Source: Methylobacterium durans
GTDB taxonomy: Bacteria > Pseudomonadota > Alphaproteobacteria > Rhizobiales > Beijerinckiaceae
NCBI RefSeq assembly: GCF_003173715.1
Contig: NZ_CP029550.1
Location: forward strand, 6,216,001 to 6,280,000
Direction of reading: 5' to 3'
Length of the DNA stretch: 64,000 nt
In this document: one piece after another, positions 8,150 through 16,783 of the stretch
Layout: the number at the start of each line of letters is the position of its first letter
Position numbering within the stretch: position 1 is the first letter of the stretch
Position numbers and translations under genes: made by a program
Notes under the pieces: model-generated
Database searches by the model: none
Told to the model about the DNA's origin: nothing
The model's input: only the letters and a program-made list of their open reading frames with translations

Positions 8150-8575
8150 ATGCCCCGCTTCCACTTCAACATCCGCCTAGACGACGCCTTCCTGCCGGAG
8201 CGCACCGGGCAGTGCCTGCGCGACGCCGATGAGGCGCGGGCGGCGGCCCGCACCATCGTTCGCGCCCTCGTGTCCCAGCACGGGGGCGAGCCGCGCCTCC
8301 TCAACGCGGCGGTGCTCGTCACCGATGCCGAGGGCGTCGAGGTCTTCGAGCTCTCCTTCTTCGAGGCAATCTACGTGCCCGTCCCCGCGCCCGAGCCTCT
8401 GCATCCCCTGCCCCGCGCCGCCGTGATCCGCGCGCCTGTAGCGGGCGGTCTGCTGCGCGCGGCCCGGATCCGCCTGGAGCGGCGCCTGCGGACGGGGCGG
8501 GCCTCCTGCGCCGAAGCCCTTCGCACGCTTCTGGCAATGCCGCGCTTCTCGCTCGGCTTCGACGGCGGGCGCTGA
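8150..8575 (+). CDS. DUF6894-type protein
   Basis: A 141-residue protein opening MPRFHFNIRLDDAFLPERTG, then DADEARAAARTIVRAL. This is the pattern of the DUF6894 family (MPRY/F-F-x-L-R-D, followed by an E/D-A-x-x-A helix), small proteins of unknown function that are abundant in Methylobacterium and rhizobia. The C-terminal 60 residues are Arg/Ala-rich and less typical. GGAGAGCC precedes the ATG. It ends 7 bases before the convergent DUF488 gene. Confidence 0.65.
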   Translation: MPRFHFNIRLDDAFLPERTGQCLRDADEARAAARTIVRALVSQHGGEPRLLNAAVLVTDAEGVEVFELSFFEAIYVPVPAPEPLHPLPRAAVIRAPVAGGLLRAARIRLERRLRTGRASCAEALRTLLAMPRFSLGFDGGR

Positions 8576-8582
8576 GCGTCCG

Positions 8583-9026
8583 TCAGCCGAACAGGTCGAC
8601 CACCGCGAAGCCGCGCGCGGCGAGCCGCTCGGCGAGGACGCGCCGGTGGCAGCGCTCGGGGTCGCGCTCGAAGCAGAGCAGGCAGACCGGCCGCGTTCCC
8701 GCCATCTCGGCCAGCGCGTCGAGGGCGAGGCCCCCGTCTGCGGTATCGAGCACCTCCTCGCAGTAGATCCGCCGCATCAGCGCGGCGTCGTGGGCGCGGG
8801 CCGCTTCGCGGCCGGCCTTCGGCGTGCCGAGCACGCGCAGATGCGCGTAGTCGAGCCCGGCCTCCTCCAGGCCCGCGCGAAGGGCGCCTTTCGAGAAGCC
8901 GCGCTTGCGCGAGTTCGCCACGGCACGCACGTCGGCCAGGAGCCCGACGCCCGCATCCTGCAGGGCCGCGCGCAGCCGCTCCGGGTCCAGCCCTTCGTAG
9001 CCGATGGTAAACAGGGTCTTTCTCAA
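8583..9026 (-). CDS. DUF488 family protein
   Basis: A 147-residue protein beginning MRKTLFTIGYEG, the signature start of DUF488, with LADVRAVANSRKRGFSK, RVLGTPKAGR and the closing motif VCLLCFERDPERCHRRVLAE. The conserved Arg, Cys and His residues are all present. The biochemical role of the family is not established, although it is often annotated as a possible nucleic-acid-related protein. It stands alone and divergent from the GH25 gene. Confidence 0.88.
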   Translation of the reverse strand: MRKTLFTIGYEGLDPERLRAALQDAGVGLLADVRAVANSRKRGFSKGALRAGLEEAGLDYAHLRVLGTPKAGREAARAHDAALMRRIYCEEVLDTADGGLALDALAEMAGTRPVCLLCFERDPERCHRRVLAERLAARGFAVVDLFG

Positions 9027-9221
9027 TGCGGGGCCTTCGAAATGCGAGGCGTGACTGCAACTTAAGGCAAGGGAACCGCCGTGCCAGGGCTCGTCCGGCC
9101 GCCACGACGGGTGCGCATGTCACCGGTCTGCAACGGCTTCCGGAATTCCGCCGCATTGACCGCAAAGGTCTGTTAACCGCGCAAGGGGCATCGATTACCC
9201 GTGATTGTGGCGCATAGGACG

Positions 9222-10124
9222 ATGGGCCGGGCATCGATGTCGCAGTGGAACGGGACCGCCCTGACGCATGACGCTCCGCCGCGCGGCCGCCTCGCCCGGC
9301 TATCCACAGCCCGGTTGCGGACCGGCAGCAAGCGGGTGCTTGCCGCCGCGCTCCTGGCGAGCCTCGCAGCCTGCGCCGCCAACAACGACTTCTACCCGAC
9401 CAAGGGCGACGTGAAGCCCCATCCGGGCGTGGCGCGGGCGAAGAACCACCCGATCCAGGGCATCGACATCTCGCGCTGGCAGGGGCCGATCGACTGGGCC
9501 TCCGTCAAGGGCGCCGGCACTCAGTTCGCCTTCATCAAGGCGACCGAGGGCGGCGATCACGTCGACGAGCGTTTCCGCGAGAACTGGGAGGGCGCCGGCC
9601 GCGCCGGCGTGCCGCGCGGCGCCTACCACTTCGTCTACTGGTGCCGCTCCGCGCAGGACCAGATGGAGTGGTTCAAGCGCAACGTCCCGAATGATCCCAC
9701 CGCCCTGCCCCCGGTGCTCGACGTCGAGTGGAACGGCCATTCGCAGACCTGCCCGCGCCGCCTGCCGAAGGCGCAGGCGCTCGGCATGATCCGCTACATG
9801 CTCTCCGAGATGGAGCGCTACACGGGCAAGCGGCCGATCATCTACACCGACATTACCTTCCACAAGGACGTGCTGGAAGACGAGCTGCCGGACTACCCCC
9901 ACTGGGTCCGCTCCACGGCCGCCGAGCCGGAGCAACGCTTCTCCAACCGCAAGTGGATGCTGTGGCAATTCACCTCGACGGGCCGGGTGCCCGGCGTGCG
10001 CGGCGACGTCGACCGCAATGCCTTCTACGGCTCGCCTGCCGAGTGGGCCTCCTTCCTCGCGACCGATTGCGATCCGCGCGAGCACCGGAGCCTGACTGCG
10101 CAGGGTCTCTGCTCCGGCAAGTAG
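9222..10124 (+). CDS. Glycoside hydrolase family 25 (lysozyme-like) lipoprotein
   Basis: A muramidase-fold protein of about 300 residues. The N-terminal region carries a lipoprotein signal: a basic stretch, then KRVLAAALLASLAAC with the lipobox cysteine. The GH25 domain follows: IQGIDISRWQGPIDWASVKG, FAFIKATEGGDHVD, YHFVYWC, and the catalytic pair region PPVLDVEWNG. The likely start is ATG 9222 or 9237; an in-frame GTG lies at 9201. The predicted location is the periplasmic side of the envelope, acting on peptidoglycan. The long region before the lipobox is unusual for a signal peptide, so a start closer to the basic stretch is possible. Confidence 0.88.
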   Translation: MGRASMSQWNGTALTHDAPPRGRLARLSTARLRTGSKRVLAAALLASLAACAANNDFYPTKGDVKPHPGVARAKNHPIQGIDISRWQGPIDWASVKGAGTQFAFIKATEGGDHVDERFRENWEGAGRAGVPRGAYHFVYWCRSAQDQMEWFKRNVPNDPTALPPVLDVEWNGHSQTCPRRLPKAQALGMIRYMLSEMERYTGKRPIIYTDITFHKDVLEDELPDYPHWVRSTAAEPEQRFSNRKWMLWQFTSTGRVPGVRGDVDRNAFYGSPAEWASFLATDCDPREHRSLTAQGLCSGK

Positions 10125-10172
10125 CGGGGCTACGGCATTCGCGAAAGCTTGGGCGTATCGGTCGCAGCCCTC

Positions 10173-10219
10173 CCGCGCACGCGGATGAAGCGGATGAACC
10201 TGCCGCGCACGCGGATGAA
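10173..10219. repeat. Direct repeats before the Crp/Fnr gene
   Basis: CCGCGCACGCGGATGAA occurs at 10173-10189 and again at 10203-10219, a period of 30 bases. Its 3' half GCGGATGAA also occurs directly after the first copy (10190-10198), giving three copies. The repeats lie 93-139 bases before the regulator gene. Confidence 0.6.
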
Positions 10220-10230
10220 ATTGTTCAGTG

Positions 10231-10252
10231 GTCTGTCTACAAGTAGACAGAC
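10231..10252. promoter_or_regulatory. 22-bp palindrome, candidate operator upstream of the Crp/Fnr gene
   Basis: GTCTGTCTAC and GTAGACAGAC are perfect 10-base arms around AA, centred about 70 bases before the ATG of the Crp/Fnr gene. The length and symmetry suit a dimeric regulator such as a TetR-type repressor. The arms do not match the classical Fnr (TTGAT-N4-ATCAA) or Crp site, so autoregulation by the adjacent gene is only one option. Confidence 0.6.
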
Positions 10253-10311
10253 TAAGTTCGAAGCGCTGCTGTAGGGAGCATGAAGTAACACTCGTTCCTG
10301 CAGCGTAGCCT

Positions 10312-11130
10312 ATGTCGTCGGCGTTCGACCCTCTCCTCGAAGGCAACCTTCTTCTCAAGGCGCTGCACGACGACGATCGTGCGCTGCTCGGGCCGTATCT
10401 CGAGCGCCACCACTACGCTAAGGGCGACACCCTGTTCTCGGCCGGCAGCGCCGTCTCCTTCATCTCGTTTCCCTGCGAGCAGACCGTCGCGACCCTGGTG
10501 ATCGCGATGCAGGATGGCCGCAGCGCCGAGACCGCCACGATCGGCCGGGAGGGTGCCGTCGGCGGGGTCGTCAGCAACGGCTGCCTGCCCGCATCGACTC
10601 ACGCGGTGGTGCAGATCGGCGGCCCGGTGCTGCGCATGGAGGCGACCCGGCTGCAGGATGCCAAGCGGCGCTCGGCGACGCTGCGCAACCTGTTCACCCG
10701 CTACTCGGACTGCCTGCTGGCGCAGGTGCTGCAGTCGGTCGCCTGCAACGCCCTCCACCCGATCGAGGCGCGCTGCCTGCGCTGGCTCCTGACCCTGCAG
10801 GACCGGATCGGCGCCGACACCTTGCCGATCACGCACGAGCTGCTCGCCGCGATGCTCGGCGTGCAGCGCACCTACCTGACCCGGATCCTGCGTACGCTCC
10901 AGCAGCAGGGGCTGATCGAGGTCGGGCGGGGCCGCATCACCATCCTGAACCGGACGAAGCTGGAGAACGCCGCCTGCGAGTGCCACGGCAACGTCAAACG
11001 TCACTTCGAGACGGTGCTCGGCGCCGTCTACGGGCCGAAGGGGCATCTCCTGCGGGTCCGGCCGCCCGAGGATCCGCGCGAGGCGCGCTCGCTCACGCTG
11101 AGCCCGAACGCCGCGAAGGCCGATCGATGA
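10312..11130 (+). CDS. Crp/Fnr family transcriptional regulator
   Basis: A 272-residue regulator. Residues about 10-130 form the cyclic-nucleotide-binding-type beta roll (DPLLEGNLLLKAL, then RHHYAKGDTLFSAGS and FPCEQTVATLVI). The usual cAMP-binding R-x-S/T signature is not evident, and the Fnr cysteine cluster is absent. The C-terminal winged helix includes LPITHELLAAMLGVQRTYLT followed by RILRTLQQQGLIEVGRGRI. This N-terminal pattern is common among alphaproteobacterial stress- or light-related Crp-like regulators. It precedes the HWE kinase by 152 bases and may belong to the same signalling unit. Confidence 0.92.
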   Translation: MSSAFDPLLEGNLLLKALHDDDRALLGPYLERHHYAKGDTLFSAGSAVSFISFPCEQTVATLVIAMQDGRSAETATIGREGAVGGVVSNGCLPASTHAVVQIGGPVLRMEATRLQDAKRRSATLRNLFTRYSDCLLAQVLQSVACNALHPIEARCLRWLLTLQDRIGADTLPITHELLAAMLGVQRTYLTRILRTLQQQGLIEVGRGRITILNRTKLENAACECHGNVKRHFETVLGAVYGPKGHLLRVRPPEDPREARSLTLSPNAAKADR

Positions 11131-11282
11131 CAGGCTCCGATCCGCGTCCGGCCCTCCATCGCGCACGGTCGAACCGTCGGGGGCATGGATACGGCGACCG
11201 TCGATTCCTGCTATGACGGACCGCCGCGGCCTCCTCTCGCGCACGCCCTCCTCGCTCGCCCGGACGTCCCAGCCGCCCGACG

Positions 11283-14074
11283 ATGAAAGACGCTGACCGT
11301 AACGCTGCCGAGCCGGGCGCCGCCGAGGAGCGGGTCGCCGCCCTCGCGCGCTACCGCATTCTCGATACCCCGCCGGAGGCCGGGTTCGATGACATCGCTC
11401 TCGTGGCGAGCGAGCTCTGCGCCGCGCCGACCACTCTCGTCAGCCTCGTGACCGCGGACCGGCAATGGTTCAAGGCGCGGGTCGGGTTCGAGGCCCGCGA
11501 AACCGACCTCGGCAGCTCGGTCTGCGTCCACGCCCTGGCCCAGCCCGGCCTCCTCGTCATTCCGAACCTCGCCGCCGATCCCCGCACCCGCGAGAATCCG
11601 CTCGTCACCGGCCCGGAGGCCCTGCGCTTCTACGCGGGCGTGCGCCTCGACACGCGGGAGGGCGTGGGCTTCGGCACCCTCTGCGTCCTCGATACCGCGC
11701 CGCGGCCCCGAGGGCTGACGCCGGGCCAGGCGGCGGGCCTGCGCGCGCTCGGCCGCCAGGTGATGGCGCTAATGGAGTTGCGCCAAACCGTGTCCCGGCG
11801 CGAGGACGACATCCGGCGCCGCCACGAGACGCAGGAGATCAGCAACGCGAGCGCGGTCCGCCTCGGCGAGAGCGCGCTCCTGATGCGGCTCGCCATCGAG
11901 GCCACCGGGATCGGCATCTACGATTACGACCTCGCGACGGACCACCTCGACTGGGACGCGCGCACCCGCGCCCTCTTCGGGGTCGGTCCGGACGAGCCGG
12001 TGAGCTACGCCGGTACCTTCCTGCCGGGCCTTCATCCCGAGGACCGGGCCCGGGTCGACGCCACCCTTCGGGCCGCACTCGACCCGCTGGGCCCCGGCCT
12101 CTTCGACAACGAATACCGGGTCATCGGGCCGCACGGGACGCTGCGCTGGCTGGCCGCCCGCGGCCGCCTTGTGGTGGCTGGGGGCGGGCGACGCGCATCG
12201 TCGGCACGGTCCTCGACATCACCGAGCGCAAGGAATCGGCCCTTGCCCTCCAGGCAACCCGCGACCGCTACCAACTCGTCACCCGCGCCACCAACGACGC
12301 GATCTGGGACTGGGATCTCGTCGCCGATCACGTCCTCTGGAACGAGGCGCTCCAGACCGCCTACGGCTGGGCGCCGGACAAGGTCGAGCCCACCGGCGCG
12401 TGGTGGATCGACCACGTTCACCCGGACGACCGGATCCAGATCCACGCCGACATCAGCGCGGTGATCAACGGGAAGGCGAGCGAGTGGAGCCACGAGTACC
12501 GTTTCCAGCGGGCCAACGGCAGCTATGCCGAGGTGCTCGACCGCGGCTACATGGTCCGGGGGTCGAACGGCGAGCCGCTGCGCATGATCGGGGCGATGCT
12601 CGACATGACCGAGCGCAACCGCGTCGAGGCGCAGTTCCGGGCGGTGTTCGAGGGCGCCAACGTCGGAATCGTCCAGCTCGACCCCCGCAGCCTCAAGGCG
12701 TTGCGGGTCAATGCCAAGCTCTGCCAGATCTGGGGCGCTGCGCCCGAGGACATCGTCGGGCAGACGGTCGCGAAGTGGACGCCCGAGGACGATGCCCCCG
12801 CCCGCGACGCGCTGCACCGGCGTCTCGCCAACGGCGAGATCATGCAGGAGACCCTGGAGAAGCGATACCGGCGGGCAGACGGGCGTCTGATCTGGGCCCG
12901 GGTCAACCTCGTCTCGCAGGTCCTCGGCGACGCGATCCAGACCACGGCGATGATCGAGGATATCACGCAGGAGCGCCTCACCGACGCGCGCCGGGCGGCT
13001 CTGATCGCGCTCGGCGATGCCTCCCGCGACTCAGGTTCCCGCGATGGGCTGCTGGCGGAAGCCGTCGCGATCCTCGGACGGACGCTCGGCGTGTCCGAGG
13101 CCGGCTACAGCGACATCGACCTGCCGGACGGCGGCTTCCACGTCATCGCGCGCTGGCCCGCGCCCGCTGACGGGGAACCGCAATCCCTCACCGGCTTCCC
13201 CCGCACGCTGCAGGCCCTGCGGCAGGGGGAGGCCCTGGCGGTGGCCGACATCGCGGCCGACCCGCGCCTTGCGCCGGAGGCGGAGGCCTACGCCGACCTC
13301 GGCATCCGCAGCCTCCTCAAGATCCCCCTCGTCCAGCGGGGCAGCCTCGTCGGCGTGCTCCATGCCTTCGCGGACACGGCGCGCGGATGGGCGCCCGCCG
13401 AGATCGCCTTCGCCCGCGAGGTGGCCGACCGGGTCTGGGGGGCGCTCGGCCGGCTCCAGGCCGAGGACCAGCAGCGGCTCCTGAACCGAGAATTGAGCCA
13501 CCGCCTCAAGAACACCCTCGCAATGGTCCAGGCCATTGCCGCCCAGACCCTGCGCAACGCGCCCGATTTCGAGACGGCGAAGGAGGCACTCGCCGCCCGC
13601 CTGATCGCGCTCGGCAAGGCCCACGATCTGCTGCTCACCGGCGAGCGCGAGAGTGCCGGGATCGACGCGGTGATCGCGGGAGCCCTCTCGCTCCACGACG
13701 ACCGCCAGCCCGGCCGCTTCGCGGTGCAGGGCCCCGCGGTCGAGGTCGGCCCGCGGGCGGCGCTCTCGCTCAGCCTGATGATGCACGAGCTCGCCACCAA
13801 CGCCGCGAAATATGGCGCGCTGTCAGTGCCGGAGGGGCGTGTGGCCGTGGAGTGGGACATCGCGGTGGACGTCGCCGAGCCGATCATCCGCATGGCCTGG
13901 ACGGAGCGCGGCGGTCCGCCGGTCGCGCCCCCCTCGCGAAAGGGGTTCGGCACGCGCCTGATCGAGCGCGGGCTCGCGGGCGCGATCGGCGGCGAGGTCA
14001 CCCTCGCCTACGAGCCCGCGGGTGTGGTCTGCCGGGTGACGGCGCCGCTCTCCGGGTTTCGGGCGGCGGAGTAG
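11283..14074 (+). pseudogene. GAF/PAS hybrid sensor, HWE-type histidine kinase, one-base frameshift
   Basis: With one base restored this is a 930-residue soluble sensor kinase. The order is an N-terminal GAF domain (residues 20-165), three PAS/PAC units (about 200-560, with ERNRVEAQFRAVFEGANVGI in the third), a second GAF (about 575-715), then the HWE kinase core: LLNRELSHRLKNTLAMVQAI with the phospho-acceptor His, HELATNAAKYGALS, and the W-x-E motif in IRMAWTERGG with GFGTRLIERGL. The frame breaks at 12180-12190 (GGGGG C GGG), between the first PAC domain and its continuation TRIVGTVLDITERKE. One missing G explains it. It has no membrane segments. HWE kinases often control the general stress response or light responses in this order; the target is unknown. 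Confidence 0.88.
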
Positions 14075-14264
14075 GCTGCGCCGCCGGTCGCGGCGCCTCT
14101 CGGGTGTCCACCTTCGGCCGAGGAGCCGCGCGGCGGGGCCATCGAGGGTCTGTCGTGATGAACCGGGTGACGCGGGTCGCCGCTGATCACCACCCTGCCC
14201 ATCGCGAGGCGGCCCTCGCCCTCGCGAAGGCGACGCGGCGAACCGCGGTCCTCGCGCCCGCCCC

Positions 14265-16322
14265 TCAGGCTGCCCGCACCGTCGCGAGGAAGCTACCCAC
14301 GGCCGCGCGCAGATCGTTCGCCTGCGCCGACAGATCCCCCGCGGCGGAGAGCACCTGCGCCGAGCCGGCGCTCGCGGTATCGGCTGCCTCGCTGACCCCC
14401 GCGATATGGCCCGAGACCGCGCGGGTCCCGGTCGAGGTCTGCGCCGTGGTGCGGGCGATCTCGGCGGTGGCCGCGCCCTGCTCCTCGACCGCCGCCGCGA
14501 TGTCGCCGCCGATCCGGGCCAGACGCTGGATCACGCCCGTGATGCCGTCGATCGCCGCGACCGAGGTCGTCGTCGAGGCCGTGATCTCATTGACCTTGGC
14601 GGCGATCTCGTCGGTGGCGCGCGCCGTCTGGCCGGCAAGGTTCTTCACTTCGGCCGCGACCACCGCGAAGCCGCGGCCCGCCTCACCGGCGCGCGCGGCC
14701 TCGATCGTGGCGTTGAGCGCGAGCAGGTTCGTCTGGCCCGCGATGTCCGAGATCAGCCCGACGATCTGGGCGATGCTGCCGGCCGCGGCCGCGAGGCGGT
14801 GCACCTCCCCGGCCATGTCCGCCGCGTCGCGCTCGGCCGCGGCCGCGAGGTCGGCCGAGGCGGTGACCTGGGTGCCGATCTCGCGCACGGAGGCTGAGAG
14901 TTCCTCCGTCGCCGCCGCGACCGTGTCGGCCGAGAGGGCGGCCTCCTGCGAGGCGTTGGCCACCTGGGCGCTCAAGGAAGCCGTGTCGCCGGCCGCCCGC
15001 GCCATGCCGTCCGCGGCGGCCTGGAGCTGGGCGGCGGCCGAGGAGACCGCCGCGACGATGCCGCCGACCCGCGCCTCGAAGCCGTCGGCGAGGCCGAGCG
15101 CCGTCGCGCGCTGCGCGGCCGCATTCTCCGCCGTCATTCGCTCCTGCTCCGCGCGGATGCGCTGCCGCTCGCGCACGCTGTCGCGGAACTCGGCGGCCGC
15201 CGCGGCGATGGCCCGGACCTCGCGCGGGCCGCCCTCGGGGATCGCGACGTCCTCCTCGCCCCGGCCGATCGCCGTGAGCGCCCGTGACATCCGCACCAGC
15301 GGGCGCGCGATGGCGGTACCGAGAGCGAAGGCCAGCGCGCCGGAGAGCAGGAAGGTGACGAGCCCCGCCCCGGCCCAGAGGGCGAGGCTGCGATCGGCCT
15401 GCGCCCGCACGGCGCCGGCCGCCGCCATCAGGTCTCCGGTGAGGCCGTCCTCGACGCGCTTCAGCGCGTCGATGCGCTGGGAGGCCAGCCTGAACCAGAG
15501 GGGGCTGTCGCGGAAGCCGAGCCCTTCGCCCGGCATCGTGTCGAGGACGAGCCTGCGCAGGCGCGATACCTCGCGGGCGGAATCCGTCCCCTCGCCCGCC
15601 TCGAAGGTCGCGATCTGGGCGGGCTCGGCGCGCAGGCGGAACAGGGCCTCGTAGGTCCCCTGATTCGCCGCGAGCGTCGTCAGCCGCTTCAGCCCGGCGA
15701 GATCGAGGTTGCCGCCCGCGAAGATCGCGGAGGCTGCCGCCCGCTCCTGGCCGGCGAATTCCTTCAGCGAGAGGAAGGCCGCGTAGGTGGCGACGCGGTT
15801 CGCGATGCCGGCGTGGCCTGCGGCTTTCGACATCTCTCCCACCATGCCGAGCCCCTGTCCGATGAGCCCGGTGAAGTAGGCCATCGCCTGGGGCGGGGTC
15901 GGCTCGAGGGTGTCGATCGCCTTCCGCTCCCCGTCGAGGCGCCCGAGATCCTCCCGGAACTGCGCCGCCTGCCGTGCGAGGGGCCCGCCGAAGGCCGCGC
16001 TCGCGGGTTCCGAGATCGCGCCCGCGAGGTCCGCCCGCGCCGCGTCCGTGCGTGTCCGCTGGGCGGCAAGCTCCGTCCTGAACTGGGTGCCCTTCGAGCC
16101 GAGGAAGAGGCTGGACGCCCCGCGCTCACGCTGGGCCTCGTGCACGAAGGCGCTGATCCGGGAGGCGAGGCCGACGAGACCCTGGAGCTCTTCCATGCCG
16201 GATCGCTGCTCCAGGCGGTCGGTGACCGCGAGGCCCGCCACGATCGCGAAGGCGAGGCAGGGCGCGAGCGCCACCGCCAGGATGCGACCCCGCAGGGACG
16301 CGACGAAACCACCCGTTCTCAT
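14265..16322 (-). CDS. Methyl-accepting chemotaxis protein with NIT sensor domain
   Basis: A 685-residue chemoreceptor from ATG 16322; longer in-frame starts up to 16397 look unlikely. One membrane segment lies near residues 10-30 ([20 protein letters not shown]). A periplasmic nitrate/nitrite-sensing NIT-type domain follows, opening with [20 protein letters not shown]. The second membrane segment ([20 protein letters not shown]) leads to HAMP. The signalling domain contains the invariant hairpin tip [24 protein letters not shown] sequence (here [20 protein letters not shown]) then [20 protein letters not shown]. It should act at the polar membrane with CheA/CheW encoded elsewhere. Confidence 0.93.
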   Translation of the reverse strand: MRTGGFVASLRGRILAVALAPCLAFAIVAGLAVTDRLEQRSGMEELQGLVGLASRISAFVHEAQRERGASSLFLGSKGTQFRTELAAQRTRTDAARADLAGAISEPASAAFGGPLARQAAQFREDLGRLDGERKAIDTLEPTPPQAMAYFTGLIGQGLGMVGEMSKAAGHAGIANRVATYAAFLSLKEFAGQERAAASAIFAGGNLDLAGLKRLTTLAANQGTYEALFRLRAEPAQIATFEAGEGTDSAREVSRLRRLVLDTMPGEGLGFRDSPLWFRLASQRIDALKRVEDGLTGDLMAAAGAVRAQADRSLALWAGAGLVTFLLSGALAFALGTAIARPLVRMSRALTAIGRGEEDVAIPEGGPREVRAIAAAAAEFRDSVRERQRIRAEQERMTAENAAAQRATALGLADGFEARVGGIVAAVSSAAAQLQAAADGMARAAGDTASLSAQVANASQEAALSADTVAAATEELSASVREIGTQVTASADLAAAAERDAADMAGEVHRLAAAAGSIAQIVGLISDIAGQTNLLALNATIEAARAGEAGRGFAVVAAEVKNLAGQTARATDEIAAKVNEITASTTTSVAAIDGITGVIQRLARIGGDIAAAVEEQGAATAEIARTTAQTSTGTRAVSGHIAGVSEAADTASAGSAQVLSAAGDLSAQANDLRAAVGSFLATVRAA

Positions 16323-16783
16323 GCCGGACACCGATCCAGGATTGCAGTCCATCCTGGATCGGTGAAGGGCCGTAAATTCACGGTTTCCACTTCGCAACTC
16401 TGCTTAACATTTGATCAAAAGAGGCAAATTTGAGCATTCGCGCTCCGCAGGAAGGCGCTGAAGACTGTTGGCGGAGCGCCAGCTGGTCCGGGCACGCGTT
16501 CTCGTCGGGTGGGTTGGGTTCATCTCGCCGGCTTCCTACATCCGGACAGCGCCCGAGCATCGGCCGGTCCGATCGCGGGTTTGCGCCTGTACCGTGTTTG
16601 TTCTATGCAGGATTCGGGGAAGTGCCCTGCGCTTGTCCGACAAAATCCTGTGCCTCCATCGAAACGCGAGGCCGCTGACGCGTTGGCCTGCCGACGCGAG
16701 CCCGCGTCGCGAGGGCCGGTTCGCCGGCCGGGACGCGCTCGGCCCATCGCCGACCGACAGACTGCGAAGAGACCTGCCTGCCC
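16323..16783. other. Intergenic region between the chemoreceptor and uvrA
   Basis: About 460 bases with no convincing gene. The part nearest the chemoreceptor (16380-16435) is AT-richer and likely holds its promoter. Nearer uvrA, GTTC-N7-GATT at 16600-16614 is one base short of the alphaproteobacterial SOS box (GTTC-N7-GTTC). The stretch 16680-16780 probably forms the uvrA leader. Confidence 0.4.

Noticed and set aside
9201..9221. Earlier GTG start for the GH25 gene
   Set aside because: It adds residues before an already long pre-signal region. The later ATG starts are closer to the lipoprotein signal.
10173..10219. CRISPR-like repeat array
   Set aside because: There are only two copies of 17 bases with a 13-base gap and no cas genes, so this is a short direct repeat.
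16600..16614. Possible SOS (LexA) box upstream of uvrA: GTTC-N7-GATT
   Set aside because: The alphaproteobacterial consensus is GTTC-N7-GTTC. The second half-site here is off by one or two bases and the site is 170 bases from the start codon. It is kept only as a remark.
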